From: Buddleja alternifolia
Taxonomy: Eukaryota > Streptophyta > Magnoliopsida > Lamiales > Scrophulariaceae
Length of the DNA: 64,000 nucleotides
NCBI GenBank assembly: GCA_019426215.1
Contig: CM033404.1
Span: 26,722,843 to 26,786,842, forward strand
Direction of reading: 5' to 3'
Shown: in pieces, positions 44,392 to 55,811 of the stretch
How the letters are laid out: each line of letters begins with the position of its first letter
Position numbering within the stretch: position 1 is the first letter of the stretch
Position numbers and translations under genes: made by a program
Notes under the pieces: model-generated
Database searches by the model: none
What the model saw: only the letters and a program-made list of their open reading frames with translations
Told to the model about the DNA's origin: nothing

Positions 44392-45879
44392 TGATAAGTT
44401 CACCTTTTACAGCATTTTATGCCCCATTTTAATATGATTTGATCATTACTTTGATCACTTTTTATCCCTCATAATGCTTTGATTGGTATATATTTTGTTT
44501 TGTAGAATACAAGTTTATTTACGCATTAAAGACGAGAAAGGAGATCCAAATTGAGCTTGAAATTGAAGAAAGAAACAAAATGAGATAGTTGACGAAAGAT
44601 TTTACATAATGCTCATATAGAAACGCGATTTTCGTCCATTTGCCAACCGAATCAGACTAAGGTTTCTTATTCACTATTGTAGAACGTTATCTTAGCTTCG
44701 CGTAGCAATTTGAATCACCTCAATCCGACATCGGTAGAGAAAGTTATGCATATTTTACCAAAACTGTACAGAGTGGCAGGGGAACGCCGCGGCGTTCATC
44801 ACCAACGCCGCAGCGTTCGGAGGCAGAATGTTGATCACCGCGGCATTCAACCATCAACGCCGCGGCGTTCAAAGCAGCGGACTTGGCCTATAAATAGACC
44901 ATCAGGTCATTTGGACGAGGAATATATGCCCTAAACACACCCTAAACTCCTTACATATCAGCCACCACCCAAGGAAGCTTGAAGAGGATCATCATCCTCA
45001 TCCTCATCATCCTAATCATCATCAATTTCATCATCAAAGCTTGGATTCACACTTTGTAATAGGGAGTAATTCAACTCTTTCTCTTTGATTAGTTATCAAC
45101 TATGTCTTATAGAATTGTTGAATCATTTGTTATTGTAAGTATGAGCTAAGCATCTTTGTGGTTGGGTTATGTGAATACTTTGTGATGTTTTGTGTTTAAT
45201 GAATGATTAATTTCCGGATTTATTACATTCTTGTTACATGTTTTATTTTATGCTTAATGCTTGCATATGCTTGATCACCATGTGTTTGATAAAATGCTTT
45301 GTCTTGAGACCGAGAGGAGATAGATAAAGGGAGATCGAAAATCAAACATCATAACGTAACAATTGACTAGAGATAGAATCGATTGCGTTGTGTGGCCTTT
45401 TGTGATAAGATGACCCGATTGAATGTAGGATCTTCGTAAACAAGGAATTCCTTCGAACCTAAATGCATGTTAGTTAATTCAATCTTCACTATAGAGATAT
45501 AGGAAGTTGATAACTAGTATAGGCTTGTTATTTCAAGAGATTGAATAATAAATACATTAGGGGGTTTCACCGTAACAAGAGCATTCTAAAAATCCGGATA
45601 ATTGAGAGTTCATGAACATAGAATAGAACATAGTAGGATCATAACCCAATCACCTCTTCCCATTTGATTTATTACCTTGATAATCATTTTAGTTATCTTT
45701 AGTTATTTTCATAGTATAAACACCTATCATCTTATAAATTGATTTAGCTTAGAAATAGGTAATATAGCAATTACGAGCATTGAATCCAATTGTCCCTGTG
45801 GAGACGATACGCCCCGGGCTAAATAGTCCACTTTATTACTTTGCACGACCTAGTATACTTGCTAGGATTTCGCGTGTCA
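44392..45879 (+). repeat. 3' LTR of element 6
   Basis: Duplicate of 39726-41214, one base shorter. The palindrome cluster is at 44782-44870 and the TATA box at 44889-44896. A TTCTC duplication follows. Confidence 0.94.
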
Positions 45880-46008
45880 TTCTCTAACTAGGGATACCGA
45901 AAAAAATTAACTCGAGATAATATATTTCTTAAATTCCTATTATGCCGTCAGCAGTGCGTTGTTGTGCATGACTAACTCCCATCTTGATATGTAGCGTATT
46001 TAAATATT

Positions 46009-46385
46009 AGGGTTTATTGAATAAGATCCCCCTGTGATAAGTGAAACCTGCGCCAAACACCCATGTGTTAAGTTTTTTGCGAACCAGCCTCTTGTGTTAT
46101 TTTTTATTCTGCATACTCTCTCTTTTTTGATTTTTTTTTATGTTTTTTTTCATCATAAATGTCAATCCAAATACATTTTTGCCCCAAACATGTTTATAAT
46201 AGATAAATAATTTAATTTGGGTTGGATTTAGAACATTTATGATAGAAAAAAACACCCAAAAAAATCGAAAAGGGGAGAGTATGCAGAATAAAAAATAACA
46301 CAAGTGGGTGATTAGCAAAAAAATTAACACAAGGGTATTTGGCGCACATTTCGCTTATCACAGCGGGTCTTATGCAATTATCCTT
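46009..46385. mobile_element. second copy of the AGGGATAATTG MITE family
   Basis: Its ends, AGGGTTTATTGAATAAGAT and the reverse complement of AAGGATAATTGCATAAGACC, match those at 39243-39718. The interior shares GCGCCAAAC, CATCATAAATG and GCCCCAAACATGTTTATAAT. It is a 377-bp, largely palindromic sequence; flanking AATATT suggests an imperfect duplication. Confidence 0.82.
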
Positions 46386-47717
46386 GAATATTATTACAAT
46401 GCACATATGGCATCATCCCAGGAGTTTACCGAATTTATCAGTTATTTCTCTTAGCCCCAAAAAGAAAAGAAAAGAAAAAAGTGAAAATAAAAATAGAAAG
46501 AAATTATGAGATTGGCATAATGGCCGCAAGTTTTAATATTCCTTTTGGGTACATTGAGAAAACTGGGATCTTTAAAGCTAGGGATTTGATAGGTTGGCTA
46601 ATAGCCACACTGGAGAGGATATTATTCGAACACCCTCAACAACGACATATATCATATTGATTCACTGAATATGATAACTCTAATCCTTTTCCGAATTGAT
46701 AATATATTTTAACCAAAGATTTCTTATCCAAATTAGTAACTCTCTTTATTTATTTTGATTCTTCCGAATAATTTGTTATATTGACAATTCGTTATAGTTT
46801 AAAAAGAATTAATTATATCATTGTTTCGCGTAAAAACAGACTAGAATAAATAGGGATTTCGAGTGGACGGTCCCTACCTCGCGATAACCTTAACTTAGGA
46901 TTATCTACCGACCCCTGCCCAAATGGGCTAATGGTGGTCCTACGCCTTTTTTATTTACTTATTCTACGGTATATGCAGCAAATACGATCGTAATACGTAA
47001 GCAGCCAAAATACATTAAATTGAGAAAAAGGAGCATACCTCCATGGATTCTTGATTCGAAGTACAGGTTATGGATTCAGCCTCTCGCTACGTCTACTACT
47101 AGGCTACCAGATTACTCTATGCTAAAATTTACAAGTGTTTGAACAGAATCTAAATTCTAATCTAAAAGGGAAACTACGAAAATACTGAACTACGCTACGT
47201 AAACTGCTTTAATGGAAAATCTGAAAATATAAGTTTTTCTCTGAGATGTTGTCTGCCTTCTTCCTTCTTCTTCTCGCCTTTCATCTTTGCGGACGCCCCA
47301 CGTTCCCCATTTTATCTAATCGTCCTTAACTCCCTTTTTCAAAATCTCAGAGTTTGGCGCGTCCATTTCTCTTTTGGATAAACTTCTTCGTTAAATGGGC
47401 CTCATTTCCTTGCCTCTTTATATTCGCTCAAATGACCCATATCATTTTGTTTCCCTACTTGGGCCTATCCCCATTCAGTCTCTTTTTCATGGTACTTTTC
47501 GAATAACCCATTTGTCATTTCTTATTTATTATAAACAATCATACATGTCATAAAAATAAAATAGTAACAATATATGATCAATTAATAACAAATAAGAAAG
47601 TCAAAAAATACCTAAATATTGATGGGAGTAGAACCTAAAACATTTAATATTTTGAGGGCTCACAAATCACCAATAGAACTAAATTTCATTGGCAATATTT
47701 GTTAAATATTATAAGTA
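46386..47717. other. unassigned A+T-rich DNA
   Basis: No open frame of credible length and no defined repeat ends. GC-richer text at 46850-46950 and 47230-47480 resembles gypsy LTR sequence, but no terminus could be fixed. Confidence 0.45.
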
Positions 47718-47726
47718 TTTGATATT

Positions 47727-48180
47727 GGGAAAATCGCACTTTTGTCTCATATGTTTGGCATGTTTCAATTTTGGACCTATTTGCTACAGGATTCTCACAT
47801 TGTGTCCCGCAATTTTTAAAAATTCTCACATTTGATCTCAACCGAGTATTTCGTCCAAAATTTAACGGTCAACTCCATTACTCAACATTTTGACCGATTT
47901 TTCAGGGAGATTTACTGCGTGAGTGGCACACGATATTGAATAGAAACATCATGATATTGAATAAAATTCGTGTGTGAGTTCATTCACACACGAATTTTTC
48001 CAAAAACAACCGGTCAAAATAGTGACTAACGGAGTTGACCGTTAAATTTTGGACGAAATATTCCATTGGGACCAAATGTGATAATTTTTAAAAGTTGCCG
48101 GACACAATGTGAGAGTTTCATAATGAATGAGACCAAAATTGAAAAAGGACAAATATATGGGATGAAAATGCAATTTTTCC
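47727..48180. mobile_element. foldback MITE, Mutator type, 454 bp
   Basis: The left end GGGAAAATCGCACTTTTGTC is inverted at the right end, and complementarity continues inward nearly to the centre, where TTCGTGTGTGAG and CTCACACACGAA-like arms meet near 47970. A 9-bp duplication TTTGATATT flanks it (47718-47726 and 48181-48189), as for Mutator-like elements. There is no coding capacity. Confidence 0.85.
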
Positions 48181-48189
48181 TTTGATATT

Positions 48190-50215
48190 TTATTATCATC
48201 ATTGTTAGATATTTTTCTTATAAAATTCACATAAATCATTCGGTATCACAAACGTAGTAAAAAAATAATCTATATATGTATTTTATCTTATTTTGATAGG
48301 AAAGAGGATTTATTAAACCAACTAAATGTTCGCAAATACAGTAGACATAAAGCAAGCAAAAATGTATTAAAGCTACAAAACAGTGGGTTCCAGATTCACC
48401 ACACAAACGTAGTAAAAAAAATCTATATATTGATTAACAGCATTAATTAACTGGACACTAAATTTGGCCGAGAGATTATGACTTACACAAGCTAATATAT
48501 TTTTAAACTCTACCAAATTTTTTATAGTTGTATCTAACTGAAATATGGTTCAACTAATCAAAATCATATACAAGTTTTTTATTGCCCAACATTAAATAAG
48601 AAATCAAGCACCCATTTTAATATATGGATAAGATGGACCATGTAGATATCAAATATCATGTGAAGATTGCTTGGGAATATTCAAACATGCGTGGCTGCTA
48701 AATGTAGACTCAATTATATGTATATGAATTAACTCTATAATATTTTATATAGTTTCTATAACATCACATACGTCAGAATTTCAACAAAGACGAGAAAACT
48801 ACGCAGGAAATAATTATTATAGGGGAGATTTCGTGGAGACGAGTCAAAAAATTAAAATTTTATAAGGCTCGAGCCATTAATTACAATGAAAGTATCGAGT
48901 TTCTATCTCTCACAATCTCAAAAACCGTTTTCTTTTGCTCTTCTCTTAGCCGACGATGGCTTAGTAGAGTAGTTGGCTCCACCACTACAGTTGCCACAAC
49001 CATCATCGACGGGTCGAGTTGGAACACCCTCCTTCAAGTTGTGTATCTCAGCGAGATGGATCTAACGAGACATCAATGGATCTGACGAGATAAAGACGGA
49101 TGATACATTAGATTTCACATAATTTTTTAGTTTAGTATTTTGTTCTTTCTCTCAAATGAGAGTTTGTTTTCTATTTTGAATAAGAGTGTCTTTTGCAAAA
49201 TAATTTTTTTATGCTCGTTTGTTATTCATTAATATTTGTTATTTTGAAAAATTTTGATATTTGTTATTTCAATTTTTCTTAACTACATTGTTAGAGACAA
49301 TCTAAACTGTATTATTTTTGTCGTTGTAAATTTTTTATTTATTGAAATAAAATAATCGTTTTCCTTAAAAAGAAAAAAAATATTACTGGACGTGGGTGAT
49401 AGAAAGATTCCGAGAGATGCCGCCTCTCAATTATTTCCTATAGTTTCTCCACCAAGGTTTCCCAATTCTGGCATGGTCAAGGCTAAAAGTATAACTATTT
49501 GTTCATTTATTTATTTCACGGCAATAAAGTAGCATTTAATCAGGATTTGATGCGAGAAAACGGGTTAACTATTATTTAGCCCTTGTGATAAGTCTAATTA
49601 TCCACCAGTCCTCGTGAAAAAAATATCAACACACCCCTTATCATTTCGAAAAGGAAATAAACGGCCTCTTCGAGTAATTTTGTTTGTGAAGACAAAAATA
49701 TTCATACTTTTTTAAATATTTAGACAAAATTACTAAAATCGCCCTAAAATAAATTTTATATTCAAAAATCCATGAAAATATTTCTCATCTCAAAACCCGC
49801 TCTACAGACTTTTCATTCAAAATAACCCAAAAGTTAAGCTTCAGAACTTTTTGGACTAAATTATCATTCATTTATTAAGTTAAAAATTGATCAATTGATC
49901 CTTTTTATCGAATTTGTTTGTTTTAAAATTTCAAATTGATAAGTTGAAATGTATAGATTTTTATTTAAGTATTAAATATTTTTATATAATTTTTTTTATT
50001 TTACTATGGTAATTATCTAAAAATATATCTTTTAAATTGTTAAGAAGATTAAAAATCTAAAAATTTAAAAATAAAATTATATTTACTCAATTATCAGTAT
50101 ATTATTTTTAAATAAATAAATTTCTATAGAAAACTACAATTGATTAATTTTTTTAGTCTATAAGACTAAGAGCCATTAAGTCCATAAATTTATTGACCCT
50201 AAATCTTGAGATTTT
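48190..50215. other. unassigned A+T-rich spacer
   Basis: About 2 kb in which I see no gene, LTR end or clear repeat. The direct word ACAAACGTAGTAAAAAAA occurs twice (near 48249 and 48404). If any single-copy host DNA survives in this window, this stretch and 46386-47717 are the best candidates. Confidence 0.45.
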
Positions 50216-50320
50216 TGTTAGGATTATTTCCTTAGATGCCATAAAGGATAGAATGTATAGGGCATTCCACTTCTAAATGACTTATTCAATTTTATAATAA
50301 AACGCATTATTTTGTTTTTA
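50216..50320 (+). repeat. start of a plus-strand copia LTR, interrupted
   Basis: It begins TGTTAGGATTATTTCC with the GCCATAAAGGATAGAATGTA block seen inverted at the ends of the element 2 LTRs. It is interrupted after TTTGTTTTTA by a MITE and resumes at 52468. Confidence 0.85.
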
Positions 50321-50799
50321 GGGACAAATTCATTTTTGGTCACATAGGAGTTCGGCCAAAACACTTTTAGTCCAATAGGATATTTTTTGACACTTTTGGT
50401 CCCGAAAGTTAAAAAATTAACGGAAAATGGTAAGTGTTTTGGACGGTTGGGGACCAAAAATGAATTTAATTTAGAATTTTAATTTGATATTCCACTCGTT
50501 CTAATAGAGTGTATGTCTCACGTTGGTATTTTTGGTCCAAAAACATACGGTTGGGACCAAAAGTGTCACATTTTGAATCCAATGGGACCAAATGTATTAA
50601 AAACAATCCTATGGGACTAAAAGTGTTTTGGCCGAACTCCTATGAGTCCAAAAGCGATGGCTATGTTTGGTTATGTTTTCAAGTCATATTTGGTCCAAAA
50701 TTCCCGCCAAATAATGTTTGTTTCACTCAATATTTCATCAAAAATACACAACTTTTTTCATCCAAAAAAACATAATCATTATTTTTTTCTTCTTTCTCT

Positions 50800-50965
50800 C
50801 ACTTTGTCCCCTATCTCATTCTCTCTCCTCTATTTTTTATACAAAAATTTTCTCTCTCTTCTTAATATACACTATCTCTCTCTTTTCTCCCTATCCCCCT
50901 CTCCTTTCTCTCTCTCCTCACTCTCTCTCTTCTCTCTCCTCACTCTTTCTCTTCTCTTTGACCGT
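50800..50965. repeat. pyrimidine-rich (CT)n tract
   Basis: A long CTCTCTC/TTCTCTC stretch. Overlapping Ser/Leu/Phe-rich frames here (50642-51025 and 50718-50990) are products of composition. Confidence 0.9.
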
Positions 50966-51708
50966 GTCTCTTCTTTTTTTTTTTTTGTAATTTTTTTTGT
51001 CATATCTTTGATCGTGTATCATTAAACTTTAAAATAGAAAAAAGTTTGTTTGTTTGTAATTCTATCATGAGAAATAATATTGATAAAACATAGATTAAAA
51101 TTTGTGGAGTTTTCTAAAATAACACTTTCAAATTTTGTTTTTCAAATAGTTATAGTGAAAGTATTTGGATTTATATATATCTATATTTATATACATATAT
51201 ATATGTTATTTGTACATATTATTTTAAAGTTTTACTTATTTTTATGTGTGTGGCTGTGTATAATTTATCTCATTGCTAAATTTGTGATTTGATTGTGTGT
51301 GTGGATCAAGAAATGCACGTGTGTTACCCATATTTATATGTGTATGTTTTCTTAATGTATATTATGTGGAAAAAAAAAAGGTCTTGGGACGGTCAAAGGC
51401 AATTTGACCACGGTCAACTCGGGTTTGACTGAGTCAACCGTGTGGTCAACGCGGATTTGACCTCATGAATAGTGACTTGAAGCAAGGGTTTCTTATTTCG
51501 TGGTTTTGGTTTGGATTTGGTAACTGACTTGTAGTAGAAGTGACCTAATTATCTAAGAATAGGATTGTATTTTAATAATTTTTAAAATAAATTACATATT
51601 AATATTTTTTTTATAAATTAAATAAAAAAAAGGAAAAAAAAAGAAAAAAGAAGAGGGGGGAAGGGAGACTGTTCATCGTCTTCCCCAATCTCCCCCAACC
51701 CCCCTTTC

Positions 51709-51935
51709 CCACACACACACACACACACATAGTTTGAGCGCGCACACACACAGACACACATAGTTTGAGCTCGCACACACACACACACAGTTACATGCAC
51801 ACACAAACACACACAATTACACACACAAAAACACCCACACAGTCACACACACACACACACACACTATTACACGCACACACAAACACACAGAAACACACAC
51901 AGTCACACACGCACACCGTTACACGCACTCTCACA
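51709..51935. repeat. compound (CA)n microsatellite
   Basis: ACACAC runs broken by short variants such as GTTACA and TAGTTTGAGC, the last occurring twice. The Cys/Val and Thr/His frames at 51618-51956 are artefacts. Confidence 0.95.
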
Positions 51936-52010
51936 TACGCTGATACATATATATGAATATATATACTTTTCTTTTAATTATATATCAATTATTATTAACA
52001 CTATTACTTA

Positions 52011-52117
52011 TATATATATATGTGTGTGTGTGTGTGTATATATACTTTTCTTTTAATTTTATATAAACTACTATTACTACTATTACACACACATATATAT
52101 ATATATATATATGTACA

Positions 52118-52162
<45 letters not shown>

Positions 52163-52165
52163 TAC
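52011..52165. repeat. (TG)n and (TA)n microsatellites
   Basis: TG run near 52020-52036 and TA runs near 52088-52112 and 52121-52155. Confidence 0.95.
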
Positions 52166-52467
52166 TGTTACTTACATATATACATATATATTTATCTATA
52201 TAATAATTATTTCAATCTCAATATTATATTATAATTTTTAATTATTGACAGACAAAAACTTACATGATTTGACAGCTACAGTAATTTATGTTCCCTCTGA
52301 AAACAAAACCAAACACTATCTCACCAAAAAATTATTCAAAAACCAACTCCCAAAACACAACCAAACATTATTCCATCAAAATTGCACGTGTCCCCATAAA
52401 ATTTTCACCAATAATTTTCACCAAAATACCATCCCAAAACATAACCAAACATAGCTGATATTTTCCC

Positions 52468-53980
52468 TTTGTTTTTACATAAATCTTATTTGCATCTGTA
52501 AGTAGTGTAAAACGTTTGTCCATGTTTTCAATGCAATCTCTCTACTTCCAATGAGATAGGAAGATCGGCACAAGAGAGATTGATCTTGATTGCTTAATAA
52601 GTTCGCAAGTGATATGAAGTCTTTAATGAACAATAAAAATTTGGAATACTTGTACAATCTGAGCTTTGACATGGAAGTGCCATTCGAACATCATGAGATG
52701 GTGGGAGCTTAAGATTTTAAGCACATCAGTGGAATTGATATGCTTGAACACAACTCACATCGGTTTTGTCACATAGGTTTTCACTCTGTGACTGTCAATG
52801 CCAGAACTGATTATTCATGATAGGTATAAGTGAGCCTATGACTTGAAGTATCAGATTGAAGATGCACTTGTGACATCAAGTCTGTCACTAGAATAGTTAG
52901 ATCCAATTCACTCGATGGTGGGGTCGACCTCGAAATGCCTCTTGATGGGCAAGTTGTAGTCTTAACTGATAACTAATATGAGATTTGTTTTCTCATAAGT
53001 TAATGACAAAGTGTCCTATGTGATTATAGATAATTGAACTCAAAGTCTTTGACCAAAGTAAAAGAATTGATTGTGCTAGGCACAAAAGCAAACTCAATGA
53101 TCTCGTATTATTATAATTAATACATATGGTCAAGTTCAGTGAGTTTGCCTCTATAGTGACTCTCACTTGATTGAGACATGTGAACAAAAGGTTTATACGT
53201 ATAAGGTATTTACGATTGAAAGGTTGTGAAATGATCCATTCATTCTATTTTGTTTAGGCTACAAAGTGGGCCACGTCACTGGCTAGGTATTACTCACTTC
53301 CTTTGTATTCCTCTCATTGCCAAATGAAAAGAACCTAAAGAATCGCGCTAAAGGATAAATAAAGAAAATCGAAAAGGATTTTTCTATTTGAAACTAGGAG
53401 ATTTAATTTATTGGATAAATTAAATTATTAATTAGTTACTCATTAAATGAGATAATTAATTAATGCAAAAGATTAATTATTAATTAATTTCATAAGAAAA
53501 TAACTTAATGTATTAATTTATCTAATTAATTTGGTTATTTAATTAATTTATTGGATATAATAATTAATTAATTACATAATAGAAAATTATTAAAACAAGA
53601 CTAAACCGGGCCAAAGGAGGGCGTCAGTTTGGACGCCTATACTAGGCGAGTTGCGCATCCACTTGGACGCCAGACATGGGCCTTAGAGTCTTGTCTTAGT
53701 CAATAAGTTAAGTGATATTAATACAAATCACTTATAACTTTTGACCTAAGTGAATTTCATTAATTCATAACTCTCCTAGAAAGAGAAAGTAAAACTCCTC
53801 CCTCTTTCCTAGAACCCCTAGCCGTCGACCTCCATAAGAGAAAGAGGGTGATTGTCTTCTTCATCAATCCGTGTGATTATTTAGAGAAGGTGTAATTTCG
53901 CTATTCGGATTAGAATTCAAGAAATGTTCTAAGAATTCAAGAAGGCTGAATATTACAAGAATTGGAGATCTCAACTCTGC
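52468..53980 (+). repeat. copia LTR continued, 3' end lost
   Basis: It continues from 50320 and matches the reverse complement of the element 2 LTR, including GACTGTCAATG, GGTGGGGTCGACCTCGAA and the CTAGCCGTCG block near 53819. No CAACA end is found; homology fades near 53980, so the LTR is truncated there. No internal region follows. Confidence 0.8.
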
Positions 53981-54470
53981 AGAAAATTTGGAAAATTTAG
54001 AAGAGTCGGATTCTCCTACCACGTCACTTCAACGAGTACATTTTAGCACTTTTAGATTTATATATGTAAATCGAGATGAGATACTGCAGGCAATAATCTC
54101 TTCCGCGACATATTTTTGCCAAAACCCATCACCATTTGCAATGAAAAGTTGGTGGAATAGGTTTTTTGAATTAAAAAACTTTACCATGGGTTTTTTGGAT
54201 ATAAAAATTTATTTTAGGTTTCTTTATTAATTTTCCAAATATTTACATATATCTCTTATATTCTTTATATACTTTTCTAATCCCACTCACAACAAAAATC
54301 AGTGCCAGACCATTTCAACCCCCGAAACGCAATACCATCTTCTCGTGGGGGTTGGGTTGGCGATGATTTGTAGGGCATTGGTCGTGGGCGTCGAAGGGGA
54401 TTCGCAAAGGGGGTGGAGATTGCATCAGTTTGGAGCAGCCGTTTTGTAGGCAGCATTGTCTTAAATTTTT
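53981..54470. other. unassigned DNA
   Basis: An 80-residue open frame (53988-54230) has no recognised domain. The GC-richer stretch at 54310-54460 is not assigned either. Confidence 0.4.
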
Positions 54471-54637
54471 GCCCAAAACCTTAAAATTTAGGTCGAAATT
54501 TTAGGTTTCCGGGGGTCCCGAATAGAAATCTAACTTTCGGTCCAATTTTGCAGAATATCTTCTGAAATTTCGACCGAAACCCTAAATTTCCCGAAATTCT
54601 TGTTGAAACAAGAAATTTTCTCGAAATTTAAAATAAT
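54471..54637 (+). repeat. repeat Y, copy 2 (fragment)
   Basis: Reverse-complement match to 35030-35215. It stops at a TA where a Stowaway-type MITE begins. Confidence 0.7.
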
Positions 54638-54639
54638 AC

Positions 54640-54915
54640 TCCCTCCGTCCCAAAAAGGATGTCCACTATTCTACTTTTGTATGTCCCAAAATAATTGTCC
54701 CTTACTATAAATCTATGTATTTATTATCTAATCTGACTATATTACCCTCCATTTTAATTGAGAAATGTATAATTAATATATTTTTACTATAAAGCTGCAA
54801 TTGTATTTAAGGAAAAGAGTCCCATACATGGATGATAGACAATACACATAAATTAAATTAAATCATGACATTTTCTTCAGGTAATGTTATTAGTTGTTCT
54901 TTATTTTATAGAAAG
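54640..54915 (+). mobile_element. Stowaway-type (Tc1/mariner) MITE, right end missing
   Basis: CTCCCTCCGTCCC follows a TA inside repeat Y, the hallmark end of Stowaway elements. No matching inverted end is seen downstream, so the element is truncated where the copia LTR at about 54920 begins. Confidence 0.75.
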
Positions 54916-54919
54916 GATA

Positions 54920-55233
54920 TTTTAGGGGAAACAATGAACTTATGTTGCACAAACTATTTCTATGGAATAAAAGACAATTTATATTTGTTCATATGAATCT
55001 TAATGGAATTAATAAGTATTGAACATATAAGTCCCAAGTAATTAAGAGAGAGCTTCTATTCCTTAAGGATTAAGAAGATGGACACTAGAAGCGTCAATTT
55101 CTTGATTACTTAAACATGGTTTGCAAGTCGAAGAGTCTTAATTAGGAATTATGACCAGACTTGTATGACATAGGCTCTGACAAGGAGTGTCAGTCGATCA
55201 CTATGTTATAATGGGAGCTTGTGTCGAAGATAT
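54920..55233 (+). repeat. copia LTR fragment, left end lost
   Basis: Matches family LTR text (GTTCATATGAATCTTAATGG, GACAAGGAGTGTCAGTCG) without its first 70 bp or so. It is interrupted at GATAT (55229-55233) by another LTR. Confidence 0.75.
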
Positions 55234-55811
55234 TGTTAGGATTATGCCCTCCATGCCATAGCGGAATTAGATTGTTTAGGGCATTTAATTTTATGTTGTA
55301 CAAACTTTCTTTAAATTAAGAAAAGGCATTTGTTTTGTTCATATCAATCTTATTGACATTAATAAAATATTGAACAAATAAGTCCCGAGTAATCAAGAGG
55401 AAGCTTCTGCTCCTCATGGTTCGCGGAGAACGACATTAGAAGTGTCAATTCCTTGATTACTTAAACAAGAGTTCGCAAGTCGAAGAGTCTTAATTGGGCA
55501 TTATGACTAGACTTGTATGATGCAGCCTTTGACAAGGAGTGTCAGTCGGCCACTTTGGAATGGTGGAAGCTTGTGCCATAGTTATATCAATGGAATTGAT
55601 ATATTCAAATACTACTCGCTGTAATTCAATCACATGGATAATTACTCGGTGACTGTCAATGATCGAGTTACTGGTCATGGTAGTGTGCGTGAGCTTTAAA
55701 CCTGAGAATTCATGAAGATTGTACTTGTAACACTGAATGAGTTATTAGAGTAGTTAGATCTAATTCACCATTAGGTGGGATCAACCTCGAAGCGCGGTTT
55801 AGATGGATAAG
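55234..55811 (+). repeat. 5' part of a copia LTR, interrupted by gypsy element 7
   Basis: Begins TGTTAGGATTATGCCC and is colinear with the preceding fragment, so one LTR inserted into a sibling. It stops at ATAAG (55807-55811), the likely target of the gypsy element. The remainder is expected beyond the right edge. Confidence 0.82.

Larger units (their letters stand above)
39726..45879 (+). mobile_element. non-autonomous Athila-type Ty3/gypsy element 6, 6154 bp
   Basis: Complete structure: LTRs 39726-41214 and 44392-45879 (1489 and 1488 bp), tRNA-Asp primer site, polypurine tract and perfect TTCTC duplications (39721-39725 and 45880-45884). By eye the LTRs differ at roughly 30-35 positions, so the insertion is fairly young. 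The 3.2-kb internal region has no protease, RT, RNase H or integrase. It holds a gag-like frame and an unknown second frame (41588-42679). It must be moved by an autonomous Athila relative such as the one at 60428-64000. Confidence 0.94.
50659..52456. mobile_element. Harbinger/Tourist-like element, 1798 bp, filled with simple repeats
   Basis: The terminal inverted repeats read GGCTATGTTTGGTTATGTTT and, inverted, AGCTATGTTTGGTTATGTTT. A 3-bp GAT flanks both sides (50656-50658 and 52457-52459). The TGTTTGG core and 3-bp duplication fit PIF/Harbinger, although TWA is the usual target. The interior is mostly pyrimidine tract, CA and TA repeats, with no transposase. Confidence 0.75.
50321..52467. 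mobile_element. Mutator-type MITE, interrupted by a Harbinger-like element
   Basis: A 10-bp duplication TTTGTTTTTA flanks it (50311-50320 and 52468-52477). The ends GGGACAAATTC and GATATTTTCCC and the inner CATAGGAGTTCGGCC / GGCCGAACTCCTATG repeats are inverted. The right arm is split at 50658/52457 by the nested element; excluding that, the MITE is about 350 bp. Confidence 0.85.

Noticed and set aside
47230..47560. Possible gene fragment in a GC-richer stretch
   Set aside because: No frame of useful length and no protein motif on either strand; more like LTR sequence.
50642..51025. 127-aa and 90-aa Ser/Leu/Phe-rich frames, apparently membrane-like
   Set aside because: Translations of a pyrimidine tract inside a transposon.
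51618..51956. Cys/Val-rich and Thr/His-rich frames
   Set aside because: Translations of a CA microsatellite on the two strands.
53988..54230. 80-aa frame after a copia LTR
   Set aside because: No recognised domain, no codon pattern and no second copy; kept only as unassigned DNA.
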